Assembly (NCBI RefSeq): GCF_033473495.1
Contig: NC_088937.1
Location: forward strand, 186,001 to 250,000
Direction: 5' to 3'
DNA from: Cercospora beticola
Taxonomy: Eukaryota; Ascomycota; Dothideomycetes; Mycosphaerellales; Mycosphaerellaceae
DNA: 64,000 nucleotides
The position numbers and the translations under genes are program-made. Below, piece by piece: positions 42,621 through 53,917 of the stretch. A model generated the notes under the pieces. It was not told the DNA's origin. It saw nothing but the letters and a program-made list of their open reading frames with translations, and did no database searches. Each line of letters starts with the position of its first letter. Within the stretch, counting starts at the first letter, position 1.

Positions 42621-42847
42621 TTTCTCGGTGTTCGTTGGGCGACGAGGTGGTGTGTAGATTCAAGGTCTCGCGAAGTTCAGCGGCCTCTGGAGAAAGTGCG
42701 CAGAATTACAGGTCTTGGCTTTTGCGGGACTAGCCTAGATTCGGACTAGCGCAAGCTGCCAAAATCTCGAGCTCCATGAGAAAAGTCTCTTGCGGAGAGC
42801 TTGCAGCACACGACCCATTACTTCCTCCCAACACAATAATCCTCAAT
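42621..42847. promoter_or_regulatory. Bidirectional promoter of uL22 and fibrillarin genes
   Basis: Only 227 bases separate the two start codons, so both core promoters and leaders lie here. The octamer GGACTAGC occurs twice as a direct repeat, at 42727-42734 and 42743-42750, near the centre. Shared control of a ribosomal protein and a pre-rRNA processing factor would fit a ribosome-biogenesis regulon; the repeat is a candidate site, not a known one. Confidence 0.6.
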
Positions 42848-43945
42848 ATGGCTTTCACTCCCGGAGGACGAGGTGGTCGCGGCGGCGCCCCACGCGGTGG
42901 CGGACGCGGTGGCTTTGGCGACAGAGGCGGCCGTGGTGGCTCAAGAGGTACTTTTTATGCGCCTGCGATGGCCAGACGATAATGCTGATACCTGACAGGC
43001 GGATTCGGCGGTGACCGCGGTGGGCGCGGCGGACGGGGCGGTGGTCGTGGAGGTGGTGACCGAGGAAGAGGAGGAGGCCGAGGCCGTGGTGCTCCTCGTG
43101 GGCGTGGAGGTCGTGGTGGTGGAGCGCCTGGCGCAAAGGTACAGAGCACGAATACAGCAAGAGTAAGGCAATAGACACTGACACGATGTTCGCAGGGTGG
43201 TCAAAAGGTCATCATCGAGCCACACAGACACGCGGGTGTCTTCGTCGCTCGCGGCAAGGAAGACTTGCTCGTCACGAAGAACTTGACTCCCGGCGAGGCC
43301 GTCTACGGCGAGAAGCGCATTTCCATCGATACTCCTTCGACTACAACCGGCGATGCGTCCAACGGCGACGCTGTCACCACCAAGACCGAGTACCGTGTAT
43401 GGAACCCCTTCCGATCGAAGTTGGCTGCTGGTATTCTTGGAGGTCTGGAGGACATCCACATGAGGCCTGGCAGCAAGGTTCTTTACCTTGGTGCTGCTTC
43501 TGGTACCTCCGTCTCTCACGTTGCTGACATTGTCGGCCCTACTGGTACCGTCTTCGCTGTCGAGTTTTCCCACCGATCAGGCCGTGATCTCATCAACATG
43601 GCGACACACCGCACGAACGTCATCCCTATCGTCGAGGACGCCCGTCACCCACTGAAGTACCGCATGCTCGTCAGCATGGTTGACTGCATCTTCGCCGATG
43701 TTGCTCAACCCGATCAAGCACGTATCGTCGGCCTTAACGCCCACCAGTTCTTGAAGGTGGGTGGTGGTGTGCTCATCTCCATCAAGGCAAGCTGTATCGA
43801 TTCGACCGCATCGCCAGAAGCCGTATTCGCAAGAGAAGTTGTCAAGCTCAGGGAAGAGCGCATCAAGCCAAAGGAGCAGCTCACGTTGGAGCCTTTCGAG
43901 CGAGACCACGCCATGGTCGTCGGTGTGTACCAACGGTCCGGATAA
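42848..43945 (+). CDS. NOP1: Fibrillarin, box C/D snoRNP 2'-O-methyltransferase
   Basis: Exons 42848-42947, 42999-43138 and 43196-43945 give 329 residues. Exons 1 and 2 encode a Gly-Arg-rich (GAR) domain (residues 6-75, RGG repeats) that drives nucleolar phase separation and is arginine-methylated. Exon 3 encodes the core: [13 protein letters not shown], the SAM-binding motif [17 protein letters not shown], and the FVE-type acidic residue region ([14 protein letters not shown]). Fibrillarin, with Nop56/Nop58 and Snu13, methylates pre-rRNA riboses guided by box C/D snoRNAs, and a histone H2A glutamine. Introns have GTACTT and GTACAG donors with CTGA branch sites. Confidence 0.97.
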
Positions 43946-44653
43946 AGCGAAAGCTTTCCGGCTTTGTCAAGATGAATGACGATGTTACAAAGAAATTCGG
44001 TTCAGTATGGCGTTTTGCGGCGCACAGAAGGCGCATCGAATATGCCGAGAAGGCAAGGCTTGGTGCTGGCGATTTTGATTTGACTTACTACTGGTGTGTT
44101 AGAATCGATAACACTGTAAAGCACCTTTCACTCCGACCTCCTCCAATGAGGACCAGTTCTCACAACGGCGAATCGGACGCTCGCGAGGAAGTATACGCAC
44201 GGATGTCAAATTGCAATGCAGCCCTATCTCCATGGCTATCGTTGTGCCGCTTTCAAGAAGTGCAAGAATAATGCAGAAAACTGCCTCGCTAACCCAGATT
44301 TCCGACTCGCACTTTGGCGACGTTGGAGGGCGCAGGGCCAACATACATTTGCTCAGTTGGGGCTAATTTGGACTGCTCATGGAGCTCAAGAATGTGTAAG
44401 TGCATTTTGTAATTCAGTCTCTACCCCAATCTACGTGATGAACAACATTAGCTCTAGATCCGGAACCACAAAATGTGGTGTTGATGGATTATGATTAGTC
44501 TTACTGACCCCAACCTACACATTAGTTGCTCTTTATATTTATCGAGATTATGAACTTCACTGACTTTGTCCAGGTTTCACTGTCTGTACGCTTCTCATAG
44601 CCCTGCACACCTCGCCTAACCCCATACAGTACATATCTTACAACCAAGTTGTC
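43946..44653. other. Convergent intergenic region
   Basis: 708 bases between the 3' ends of fibrillarin and the HMG-box gene. I looked for a snoRNA-like C/D box pair and could not make a convincing one. Confidence 0.4.
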
Positions 44654-47086
44654 TCAAAAATCGCCGTCAAACAAAGAATCTCCATCATCATCAAATCCTT
44701 CTTCCACTTCATTGATATCATCGAATAAGCTATCAAATCCGTCACTTTGCCTCTTCCTAGCAGGTGATCGCTTCGGTGACTGCAAAGCTTGTGGCAAGGA
44801 GTGAATGCTTTGGCGATGCCGTTGCGAAGACGATCGCCGCTGTGAAGGTGGGATCTGCTGCATTGACCGAAGAGTATTACGACGTTCGCTCGGAGGCCGA
44901 GACGATGACGTGATGGGACGGCCTCCTGGGAGTGCGAGGTTGGAGACAGGTCGGTATGGACTTCTAAGGGCTTGCGATTGACTTTCTCGAGACTGCGGCC
45001 TTGAGCCGCGGTGGGCAGGGACTGTGTAAGTTGGTGCTGAGGCAGATTGACGCGGGTTGTCTGGAGCGAAGGATGGTCGTGAGGCTCGCCGGGCAGGAGC
45101 TGCGTAAGTAGATGCTGACACGAACTGATCATAGTCATCCTGAGCAAACAGTGCTCTGGAAGCTCGACGAGCAGGTGTTGCGTACGTGGGAACATCCTGA
45201 TTGAATGATGGCCTTGAGGCTCGACGAGCAGGAGGTGCATAAGTAGGGGCTGATTCGAATTGTCTAGAGTCGTCCTGAACGAATAGCGTACTACAGTGAA
45301 TACACCACGTCAGTCATCTTCATGAGCAGGAAGGGAAAGAAAGTTCTAGTGAAAAATAGCAGGAAATTGTTGGTACGTACTCTTGTTCATATTCTTCACC
45401 GAAATCATGGAAAGCGAGACCGACTGCCCTAGATTCAAGGCGTCCGGATAGCAGTCTAGAGTGGAAAGATTGTCAGCTCAAGATCATCCATATTCTACAA
45501 GAATCAAACCCAAAAAAATCAAGGACCAATGCGAGATCCAAAGCAATCCAGGGATATTGGTACATCGCTGCAGTTATTCATCAACGAGGAAGCAGAACTT
45601 ACAACTCAATATCCGCATCGTCGTCATTCTCAGCGTAATTGATCGTTCTCTTAGCGCCTCTTGTCGGTCTCTGAGCAACAGGCGCTGCGAGAGATGGATG
45701 TCCCATGAAAGGAGCACCTGGCATGGCGTTCCATGACGCTAGGGCTTCCCCCATCTGTTGCTCGGAGAGCTGCGGCATCTGAGCAAAGCCGATCGGAGGC
45801 CCGTAAGCAACAGGTTCTTCGTAAACAGCCTGCTTTTGTGCTTTGCGAGATTTCGAACGCTTCTTTGGAGTTTTGGCAACAACGACTTCGTCGTCCGTGG
45901 AGTCCTCATCATCATCTTGAACACCTGCTGCAGCGCGAGCATTTCGAGCAGCCAAGTTGGTCTGGTAAGCACCACAAACACAATCCGGGGAGCCGAAGTC
46001 TCGTTTCAAGTCGTCCTGAGGTTGATACTTGTACCCAGGATACTGAGCCGCATGCTGTGCAGCAAGCCGCTTCGCCTCTTGATAGTAAGGCGCCTGGAGC
46101 TCTTTTGGGAGCGAATGCCAGACACGACCCACCTTTTTGACGTCCAATTTCTTGCCGCCTGAGATGATGATTCGTTCCTCGGGGGTCATGTAGCCCATCA
46201 CCTCGTCTGAGTATATACCCTGAGATCGGAATATGATGTAGCCGTTTGGAGGTCGAGGAATGTGGCCTGGTGTGCAGGTACATGCCCGGATAATCGACGT
46301 TCTGTGGAACGCTGGTCGTCTCTTGTTCTTGGTCACTCTGGATCGAGATGGAGTTACTGCGGTTGGGCGAGATCTCTTTTTCTTTGGTGTTTGAGCAACG
46401 TAGGGACCAGCGAGCGCGGAGGGATCGAATTCTGGCATTGCGTATTGGCCATTGGCGTTCAAGTTCGCGTTAGGGAAGGCAGCAGGGAACGCTGTACCAT
46501 TCTGCTGCTGGTAAGTCTGCTGCAGGTAAGGCTGCGGCTGATAAGGCTGCTGCTGGTAAGTCTGCTGCGGGTAAGGCTGCTGTGGGTAAGGCTGCTGCTG
46601 GTAAGGTTGCTGTTGAGATGCGGGCTGTGGTGCTTGAATTCGCTGCGCTTGCCACTGTGGATCTGTCAGTACCTGAGTGCGCGGTGAAACCGCTGGCAGG
46701 GTATATCTCACACTCTTTGGGGCAGGTACGGGGTGGTAGTAGAATACGTTTCCTTCAGCATCGAATGCGGAATCATATGTTTCGTAATCCGCCTTCCTGT
46801 ACCATCCGATGTCGTCACGGTAGTTGAACTCTGCGTTTGAGGGAATTGGAAGAGATTGAGTAGCGGGCTGGGGCTGCTGTGGTGCAGGAGTAGGGGTTCG
46901 AGGCGGTGCAGGACTAGATGTAGGAAGCATTCCGGTCAGTATTGACGGATCAATGTGAGCGTTGTCGGACTGTTCATACCCCTGACCACCGTAGCCATTG
47001 TTTGACCCATCGAAATCCATGTTGTTGAAGTCGAAGAACTCGTTGGCGTTCCAATCGCCGTTGTGACCATAGTTCTGGCCCGTCAT
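44654..47086 (-). CDS. HMG-box transcription factor with Q/P/Y-rich tract and PARRASR repeats
   Basis: Exons 47086-45603, 45455-45381 and 45290-44654 give 731 residues. Introns (45602-45456 and 45380-45291) have GTAAGT and GTACGT donors, and phases match at both joints. Order: acidic and aromatic N-terminus; a Gln/Pro/Tyr-rich tract (about 158-196) of PYPQQ and TYQQQ units; a basic stretch with TPKKKRSRP; the HMG box (about 276-356; PRPPNGYIIFRSQ, KKVGRVWHSLPKELQAPYY, YPGYKYQPQ), whose ending is typical of MATA/Ste11-type sequence-specific boxes; a second basic patch; then a C-terminal region with four related TYA-PARRASRPSF units and a final acidic FDDDGDSLFDGDF. It likely binds DNA in the nucleus; target genes are unknown. 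Confidence 0.85.
46498..46620 (-). repeat. Gln/Pro/Tyr-coding imperfect repeat in the HMG-box gene
   Basis: Imperfect 15-18-bp units (GGTAAGGCTGCTG on the + strand) repeat about eight times and encode PYPQQ/TYQQQ. The composition is prion-like, and the tract is likely length-variable. Confidence 0.75.
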
Positions 47087-47928
47087 CCTTGCGGTAATTT
47101 GTTGAGTTTGTGTTGATAGTTCTCTGAAGCTCGAGATCTTTGACCTTCGAGCAGTTGCTAATTCGTGTGAGTTCCGTGAGATAAACGTGCCAGACGCTGT
47201 ATTCGTTGAACTGCAATGAGTGATCCGAACTGCTGAGAGAACTATGAAGAGAAAAGAGGATAACTGCATGGCCGCATCCGGCTGTTATAGACATTGCGTC
47301 TTTGTTGTCTGATATCGAAGTGTCGTCCATTGTGTTGACATACTTGGTGTTCGATGGTGTAGAAGCAGACAAAGGATGAAGAATTGGTATTCGAGAATAC
47401 AAAGGGAATACACAATGTGATTCTTCTCTCTCACTACAAAGGCAATACGAACATTGTGTGGATAGAGGTCGAGACAATAGCCTTGTCTGAAGCCAGAGGA
47501 GTCGTCGGTGTCTGTCGATTCAGCCATTGAAGCTCTAAGGCAGAGTGCAGGTGGCGATGCCCGGAAGCTGTTGTCTCAGATTAGTGACTTCGATCCACAT
47601 TGAACGGTGCGGCATGAACACAAGAAGTCGTTCGAACGCCAGATTGTCCAATAAAAGTGTTTGAAAAGTGCAGAGGACCAGAAATGGCGATGGTCAATGG
47701 AAGGCGAGAACGTCTTTCAACATGTCAGATGCAAGACAAAGAAAGAACAACGGACGTGAAGTCGTTCGTCCTTGCTTGGCATATCGATGGCGAATTTGGA
47801 AAAACCACCCACAGCACACAATAAACTCCTCAGATGCATTTGTTTCTGATACCCTCAATGACCATGTATCATCCACCAGTACGCTCCGAAACCTCATCTC
47901 CTCATCCTGGCACCTCCATTTGGTTCTT
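47087..47928. other. Promoter/leader of the HMG-box gene
   Basis: 842 bases. The HMG frame is open upstream to an ATG at 47269 with a signal-like N-terminus, but a nuclear factor is more likely to start at 47086. Nothing else is supported. Confidence 0.4.
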
Positions 47929-48536
47929 TCACCCCTCCTTCAATCCTCCCTCCTCCTTCATCTTCCTCACCTGTTCAACCATATGCCCCACAATATCCCC
48001 CGCCAACTGAAAATACTCCCCTTGCCGATCCCAATGCTCCTGACTCCCCTCTTTCACCTCCGGACAATGCCACTCATACATCTGTGTCAAATATAATTCC
48101 TTCTCCTTTCCTGAAGCCAAAATACTCGTGATGAATGAGCCGTTTTTCGGGAATTCGAATTCGATCTACCAGCAAACCCCAACAACGTCAGTCAAAAGCT
48201 CAACTCTCAATGTCTTGTCATTCTCGAAACCCCTTCGAAATGCGACCAGGATGGTGACTTTTTGCTTACCATAACAGGCCTCTTCAACAACGCTTTCTCC
48301 TCAATCTCTCCCGTAGATCCTTCACCTTTGATCATTCTTGTCAAAGCCACCAGATTTCCATCTCGATCTCGTTTTTCGTCGACGATTCTGCAAGCGCTGA
48401 TTTGGTTGACGTGAGGGACGGGGTCGCGACAGATGGTTTCGAGGGCTGTCCAGCATTCGGAGCGTGTTAAGGCTTTTTCTGCTGAGGTGTCGGGAGGGTT
48501 GATGGGGGCTGTGGCGGAGGCGTAGATTACGACCAT
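47929..48536 (-). CDS. DUF1857 (SRPBCC/START-like fold) protein
   Basis: Exons 48536-48270 and 48165-47929 give 167 residues; the 104-nt intron has a GTAAGC donor, a GACTGACG branch and a GGTAG acceptor. The N-terminal block APINPPDTSAEKALTRSECW, the middle PVPHVNQISACRIVDEK, and the C-terminal LYLTQMYEWHCPEVKEGS match the fungal DUF1857 family, which belongs to the Bet v1/START-like ligand-binding superfamily. Members may bind hydrophobic small molecules, and some occur near secondary-metabolite genes, but function is unknown. Codon use swings abruptly from C-ending to purine-rich within exon 1. Confidence 0.82.
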
Positions 48537-49084
48537 GGTTGCTGGCGAAAGGGGGAGAAATTGGTGTTGGAAGGTGGAGGTGATGGAATGGGTTTCTGGG
48601 CGAAGATTTTAGAAAAGAAGAGAGTGGGATGAAGGGTTTTATTAGCACTCGACTATCGCCCTGTTGTCACACGACACGCTCATCTCATCGATGTTCTGCA
48701 AGCTAACGCTGGCTCACTTCTGCAGTGACGTTGTTAATCAGATTTGGGTATGGTTTGTGTTGCGGCTGTAGCGGTTCTAGAAATATGTATAAACTTTCGT
48801 ACCTGCATATGCCACGAAGGCTTCCACGAGATTGGCTCAAGAACACGATCTGCGAGAACCAGCTGCGACGCCATGCCACGTACTTCACCGCTGCCGGCAC
48901 TGGTGTGGAAAGACAGAGCGGCGAATCACAGTGATGGAGTATGAAATAGAAGAAGGATTTTGACATCTGTCGTTCGCGTCATCGGTTGCATTTCCGAAGC
49001 GAGCGAGCCGTGCTGGGTTCCTGGCGCTCTATCTGTATTTGTTTGTCCCCCTTCTGTCTGAGTGCAGTGCATCAGAAGCATTCT
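48537..49084. other. Intergenic between two leftward genes
   Basis: 548 bases; holds the DUF1857 promoter and the 3' end of the GATA-factor gene. No other feature. Confidence 0.4.
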
Positions 49085-52000
49085 CTAAGCCTGCTTCTCA
49101 CCACCTGGAAGATCCGTACTGAATGCCATTCCATTATCATCATAGCTGGCGAAATCACTGCCCATAATCTCATCCAAACCTTTCCAGTCGACCTCGCGTC
49201 CTGGAGTAGTAAAGGTAGGCAGATCGCTGAAATCAAATTCCCTGCTCGGGCTCGTGAAAGGAGCATTACCCAAGTTGTCGGCATCGCTCAACATCTGCGC
49301 CAAGTGGCGCGAGAAAGGTGAAACTTGGTTGGAGCCATTGTTGCTACTTCCACTGACCGTGCGACCTCCTGGTGTTCGCTCAAGCCTGCTAGGCGTGGAA
49401 CGCAGAAAGTATCGACCGGACGAAGGGGAACACATGAAGTCGTTGGCGTTCATATCGGCATTATTCGCCGCATTGGCGCTGGGTGTAAGCGGCTTGCGCT
49501 TGCGGCTGCTCTGTGTTGGAGTCTTGAGTAGGTCGGCCGCTAGCGCTTGTTGCTGCGATAGTGGAGTAATGTTGCGCTTGGAGGGTGTCTTGCGAGCTGG
49601 CGTCTTAAACACGGCACTCGGCGAGCCCTCAAACAAGTGCGACAAGTCATCGCCTTCCATGAGCGGAGGCGCTTTATTCTCCTGGTCACAAGTAAAGGCC
49701 TCAAAGATACTCACATCGGTTTGCTCCGAGATTGCGACGACCTTTCCGACCTTGTCATTGCCAGCTGAAGGCGAAGCGGACTTTGGTCGGGACAAGTCAT
49801 TGCCACCTTCGAGGCTCTTTGCTTCGCCATCTCTGCGAGGCGATGGGAATATCAGACGCCTGGTAGGATTCGGCGTGAGATCAAGCTCGATTGGGCTTGC
49901 TGCTGAGCCCTGAGAGCGGACAGGACTAGACTGAATGGCCCGCATGTACTCAGGGTCACGATGCGCTCTTCGCACGTTGCCATCGTCGCTGGCTGCACGG
50001 CGTGGAGGGTCCTGTACACTGTTCGAGCGTGGTCGCGGTTGAGTCGGCTCGGGTTGCTGGACAGGCTGCGGAGCTGGAGCTGCGCGACGTGCGGGAACCA
50101 TAGGCCGAAAAATGCCGCCTGCTGTGGTATCATCCTGGAACACCGGTTCGCTGTAGAAAGCCTCAGATGGCGGCTCGGCACCGTCTGTGGCATCCTCTGC
50201 CCTCTTTTTAGTCTTCCTCGGAACCGACTTGCGTGCCCACTTCTCCGGAGGACGCATGTTGCGGAACTTGTTGAACCACAGTCCACATGGGTTGCACACC
50301 ACAGTGTCTTCAAAACCTTTGCCAGGCTGCGTCTCCTTTGTCTTCTTCATGGTCTTGCGGATGAGAAATTTCGTGGCCTCTCCTTCGCCGTCCCATTCTG
50401 TGACCTCGACGCCTACTGTTTCGCCTTCCCCAGCAACGTAGTCGAGAGGGCCGGGCTTGCCTTCCATGGGCCTCACATACAGCTTTCTCCAGGTCGGCGT
50501 TTCGATTGAGCCACAGTGCGAGCAGAATTGAGGCATGATGCCTTTGCTGATTGACTCCTGCAGTCGTCGTTCGATGATTTGACGTCGCGGGGCTCCTGAA
50601 CCAGACCGAGGTGCTTTCGATCGTCCCTCAGTGTCACTTGGGGCAGGCGAGCCAGCTTCTGACTCGTTGCATGTGTGCGAGCGCTTTAGAGGTTGCCTCT
50701 TTGGTTTGGCTGCAGGTTTCGAAGGCAGCGCTAGTGAGCCTCGTCGGGATTGAGATGGCAGTTCGTCGGGGGGCGACATGGCAGATGTCGCACGGGCCGC
50801 AGGCTGAGGATGAGATGGAGCTACACCCGAGCGCGGTCGTTGTCTTTGGTTGAAGTCAGCCATCAGTATTCGCAAAGAGCTCGTCTAGCCAATCAACATA
50901 CCCATTCGCGTTTGACTCAAAATCTGGCACATCACTGCTGAATTGCATGTCCGAGTACGGCACGGGCGTGCCATCAATCGGCGATCCCTCGCTCTTAATG
51001 AGAGGTCGTTGGTGGTACTTCCGTGGCTGGTAACGTGCAGCAATGTCAAGATCCTCCGCGTCTGGGCTCCGATCTGCCTCTTGCTCCATGCTCTCCATGA
51101 TCGATCCACTCATATATCCGCTGTCTGCCATGTGCGATGAGATCGTGGGAAGTCCTGGGCTGCTAGGCTGAGGAACATTGTATCCTGGCACGATAGGAGG
51201 AGAGGATGGGATGTCCATGGGTGTGCCTTCGCCATTCATGCTGTTACCAGGTGAGCTGCCTTCTGGGGACGTCATGACATCTGACATCAAGTCTGCTTCG
51301 GATATCGCGTCAGAGTCTGCCACAGATGCTTGCCGCAGTGAGCTTCTCGGAGCTATGGACTGCATCCGCTGATTCATTGGTCTGGTGCGCTGGGGCACTG
51401 GCGTTGGCACACGAGGTGGTGGCTCGAGGTTACTACCAGGCGCTGCAGGTCGCTTCGCAATCGGTCGGAACATTTGCATCGATGAAGTGGTAGCGGCAGT
51501 CACTCTCAAGTCAGACGATCTTGAACCAAAAGAGGATTTGCCACGCCAGTCAGCCTGCACGACCTTCGCACGCTTGCGTGGTTGGCCATCCTCATTGTAG
51601 AAGGCATCATTGTCTGCCTGAATTGGCTGCTGTTCAGGAGGTTGGATAGACTGTGGTTGCTGCATGTGGGTGGAAAAGGATTCACTCCGCGTGCTGCCGC
51701 GCGAATCGGGCCGGTTGTGTTCCGAGAAAGAAGATGCATTTCCAGAGAAGCTCTGATGACGTAAAGACTCACCACGAGAGCTCGATTTGGAGGCGATCAT
51801 GGGACTGCCAGCTCGGCTGCCTGGAGCGCTGTGAGAATGAGTCGAAAATGCGGGGTTGTAGGCAAAGCCAGCATCTGTGGGGGTCTGCTGGATCCCTCCG
51901 ACTCCTGATTGCTGCTGACTGCTCATCTCCCCACTACTCTGTGAACCAATTCCGAAGAAGTCTTCCAGTGAGGCAGCAGCAGAGTTGTCACCCATGGAAG

Positions 52001-52598
52001 CAACTCCAAAGTCAAAGTACTCGTTCTGTTGAGACTGCGCCTTGTTCACCGGCACATTCCAGGCGTTCGGGTCGAAGCCAGCCGACGTTGCAGGGCTCAT
52101 GCTGCGGAATGCATCCATATTGTTCGATGCTTGGGCCGGTCTCGCCAACGGCGTCAACTTGAACTTGACTTCAAGCGTTTCCTTGACGCCGTTGTTGAAG
52201 AGGGCGATGTTTTTGCAGACGCGTCCGGTGATCATGGTTTTGCTGCTCTCGACGGCAGGGGTGGTGGCGACGAGCAGAGCTGACATCCGCCCTTGGCCGA
52301 CAACGGGCGCGTCATATTCGCTGTAGTCGTAGGAGTAGACAGAGAAGTCGCCAATTTCCAGTTGGGACACAATCTCGGGCGAAGCGGACACAATGGCGGA
52401 AACGCACTGCTTCAACTCGATGACGCCGACTTGTGACTGCTCGTCGATAGCGACGGCGGGGATATTGAGAGTAGTCGGAAGACGTGCCAGACAGGTAGTT
52501 TTGGCCTCAGCATCGAAGGTGTACAATATCTTGACACGCATCGGACGCGTTGGTATGTCTGCAAGGTCGAGCGCTCCATCTTCGCCGCTGGAAGCCAT
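49085..52598 (-). CDS. Spt21/Ams2-like GATA-type transcription factor
   Basis: Exons 52598-50902 and 50843-49085 give 1151 residues; the 58-nt intron (GTATGT, branch GCTGACT, acceptor ACCAAAG) fuses two long frames that alone would look like separate genes. The N-terminal ~150 residues (MRVKILYTFDAEAKTTCLARLP, SVYSYDYSEYDAPVVGQGRMS) match the Spt21/Ams2 module linked in yeasts to histone gene transcription and silencing. A GATA-type finger follows at residues 673-752: CSHCGSIETPTWRK, then CNPCGLWFNK, separated by a 72-residue insertion with charged residues instead of the usual 17-20. The rest is disordered, Ser/Pro-rich. The role in histone or cell-cycle gene control is inferred from the family. 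Confidence 0.87.
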
Positions 52599-53089
52599 GT
52601 TCAAGGTTGATGTCGGAGGTCAAGTTGGGTTTGGAAGGTTGGAGGGCCTTTGTAGGCACCTCGCCGGCGGTCTGAGGAGTTCGTCTCGTGCTACAGCATA
52701 CTGTGGCGGAGGACGTGGGTGTCGGTACACGTTGAGCAGAGCGGATGGCGGCGATGGCGACGTGTCTGACGCGTGAACAGCAGATGCGATGTATCCAAGT
52801 CGAAGGTAGACTGATAGAGTAGGCGGCGGAGAAGCGTGTCGACGTGTTGAACGGGTGCAACGGGGCGGTGGTGGGTGGTGGTGGTGAAGAAGAGAGATGC
52901 AGTGCGCGTTTGAAGCTCGCAGAGACGCGACTAACTAGGATCGTAGATCGACGTAGCTGGCGGCTGGTAGCCGTTGGCTTGGCACTGCACGTGCACGCGA
53001 GTCATGCAGCAACAGGCAACTTTTGCGATCGCTCCCAGTCGACCATCTGAGACAGCATCCACCAACACACATCGCCCAATACCGCAGAC
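52599..53089. promoter_or_regulatory. Divergent promoter region of the GATA-factor and Sm D2 genes
   Basis: 491 bases between start codons on opposite strands. It contains a GGTGG-rich stretch near 52.86 kb. No specific site could be assigned. Confidence 0.5.
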
Positions 53090-53559
53090 ATGGCCTCCGG
53101 AGCATCAGACCAGAAGATCCAGTGAGAACCACCCAGATTCTGCGCGGCGCGACATGAAGCTGACTTGTGCACAGAGAACTCCTTGCGAAGCCACGCGCCG
53201 AGCTCACGTATGACCATCAACACTCCCACTCTTCGCGCACTACTAAACCACAGAACAGAGAATATGAGATTTCCCTCCTCGAGACACACGAGTTCACCTC
53301 CGGCCCGCTTTCGCTGCTGCAAACCGCCGTCCGACAACACACCCAGGTTCTGATCTCGTGTCGCAACAACCGAAAATTGCTCGGACGAGTAAAGGCGTTT
53401 GACCGCCATTGCAACATGGTGCTGGAGAATGTGAAGGAGATGTGGAGTGAGACACCGCGCACAGCAGATGGCAAGAAAGGACGTGTGGTCAACAAGGACC
53501 GCTTCATCAGCAAGATGTTCCTCCGAGGAGACAGTGTCATCCTGGTTCTTCTCAGTTGA
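53090..53559 (+). CDS. SMD2: Small nuclear ribonucleoprotein Sm D2
   Basis: Exons 53090-53121, 53175-53207 and 53259-53559 give 121 residues. The first intron (GTGAGA, branch GCTGACT) and second (GTATGA, CTACTAAAC near-perfect branch site) flank a 33-nt exon encoding [11 protein letters not shown]. Sm motif 1 is [41 protein letters not shown], motif 2 [14 protein letters not shown]. Sm D2 is one of seven proteins in the ring on U1, U2, U4 and U5 snRNAs. The tiny internal exon would be missed by ORF-based annotation; skipping it keeps the frame but deletes 11 residues of the N-terminal helix. Confidence 0.95.
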
Positions 53560-53917
53560 GCGGCGTAAAATCATTGGGTCAATCATCAAAGCGAGTTCGT
53601 CGATCGTAGTCCGAGGTTGGGACAGAGAGCGCGGAAGAAATGGTGTTCAGGCGCACGGCGTGCAAAGAGTCGCAGGTGTGGATACGCAGGTCATTTGGGG
53701 TACGACAATTCATTCCGCGCTTTTGCAAATCGGCCGGCTAATGCGATCTGAAACCGCAGACCGCGATATGACAAATATGAGCGCAGAAGCGACAAGCGAG
53801 CAAGTGCTTGCAAGAATGAAAAGCAGCCGCCGCGGCGGGCTATGCATTACGACAAACTATTCTCTTCGTACCATGATTATTGCGCGCATTGCCAATTGAT
53901 GGCCACAGCTCACTGCA
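53560..53917. other. Convergent intergenic region
   Basis: 358 bases between the Sm D2 and dihydroxyacetone kinase 3' ends. No feature supported. Confidence 0.4.

Noticed and set aside
43946..44653. Possible snoRNA near fibrillarin
   Set aside because: No convincing pair of C (RTGATGA) and D (CTGA) boxes with flanking stem could be found.
44638..45240. 200-residue leftward frame overlapping the HMG-gene last exon
   Set aside because: Wrong frame: the spliced frame of the HMG-box protein continues through 45290-44654 with repeat structure; this one has no such structure.
50856..50875. Overlapping 20-base ends of two leftward frames, suggesting two genes
   Set aside because: A 58-nt intron with good signals at 50844-50901 joins them into one Spt21/Ams2-GATA protein, an architecture known for the family.
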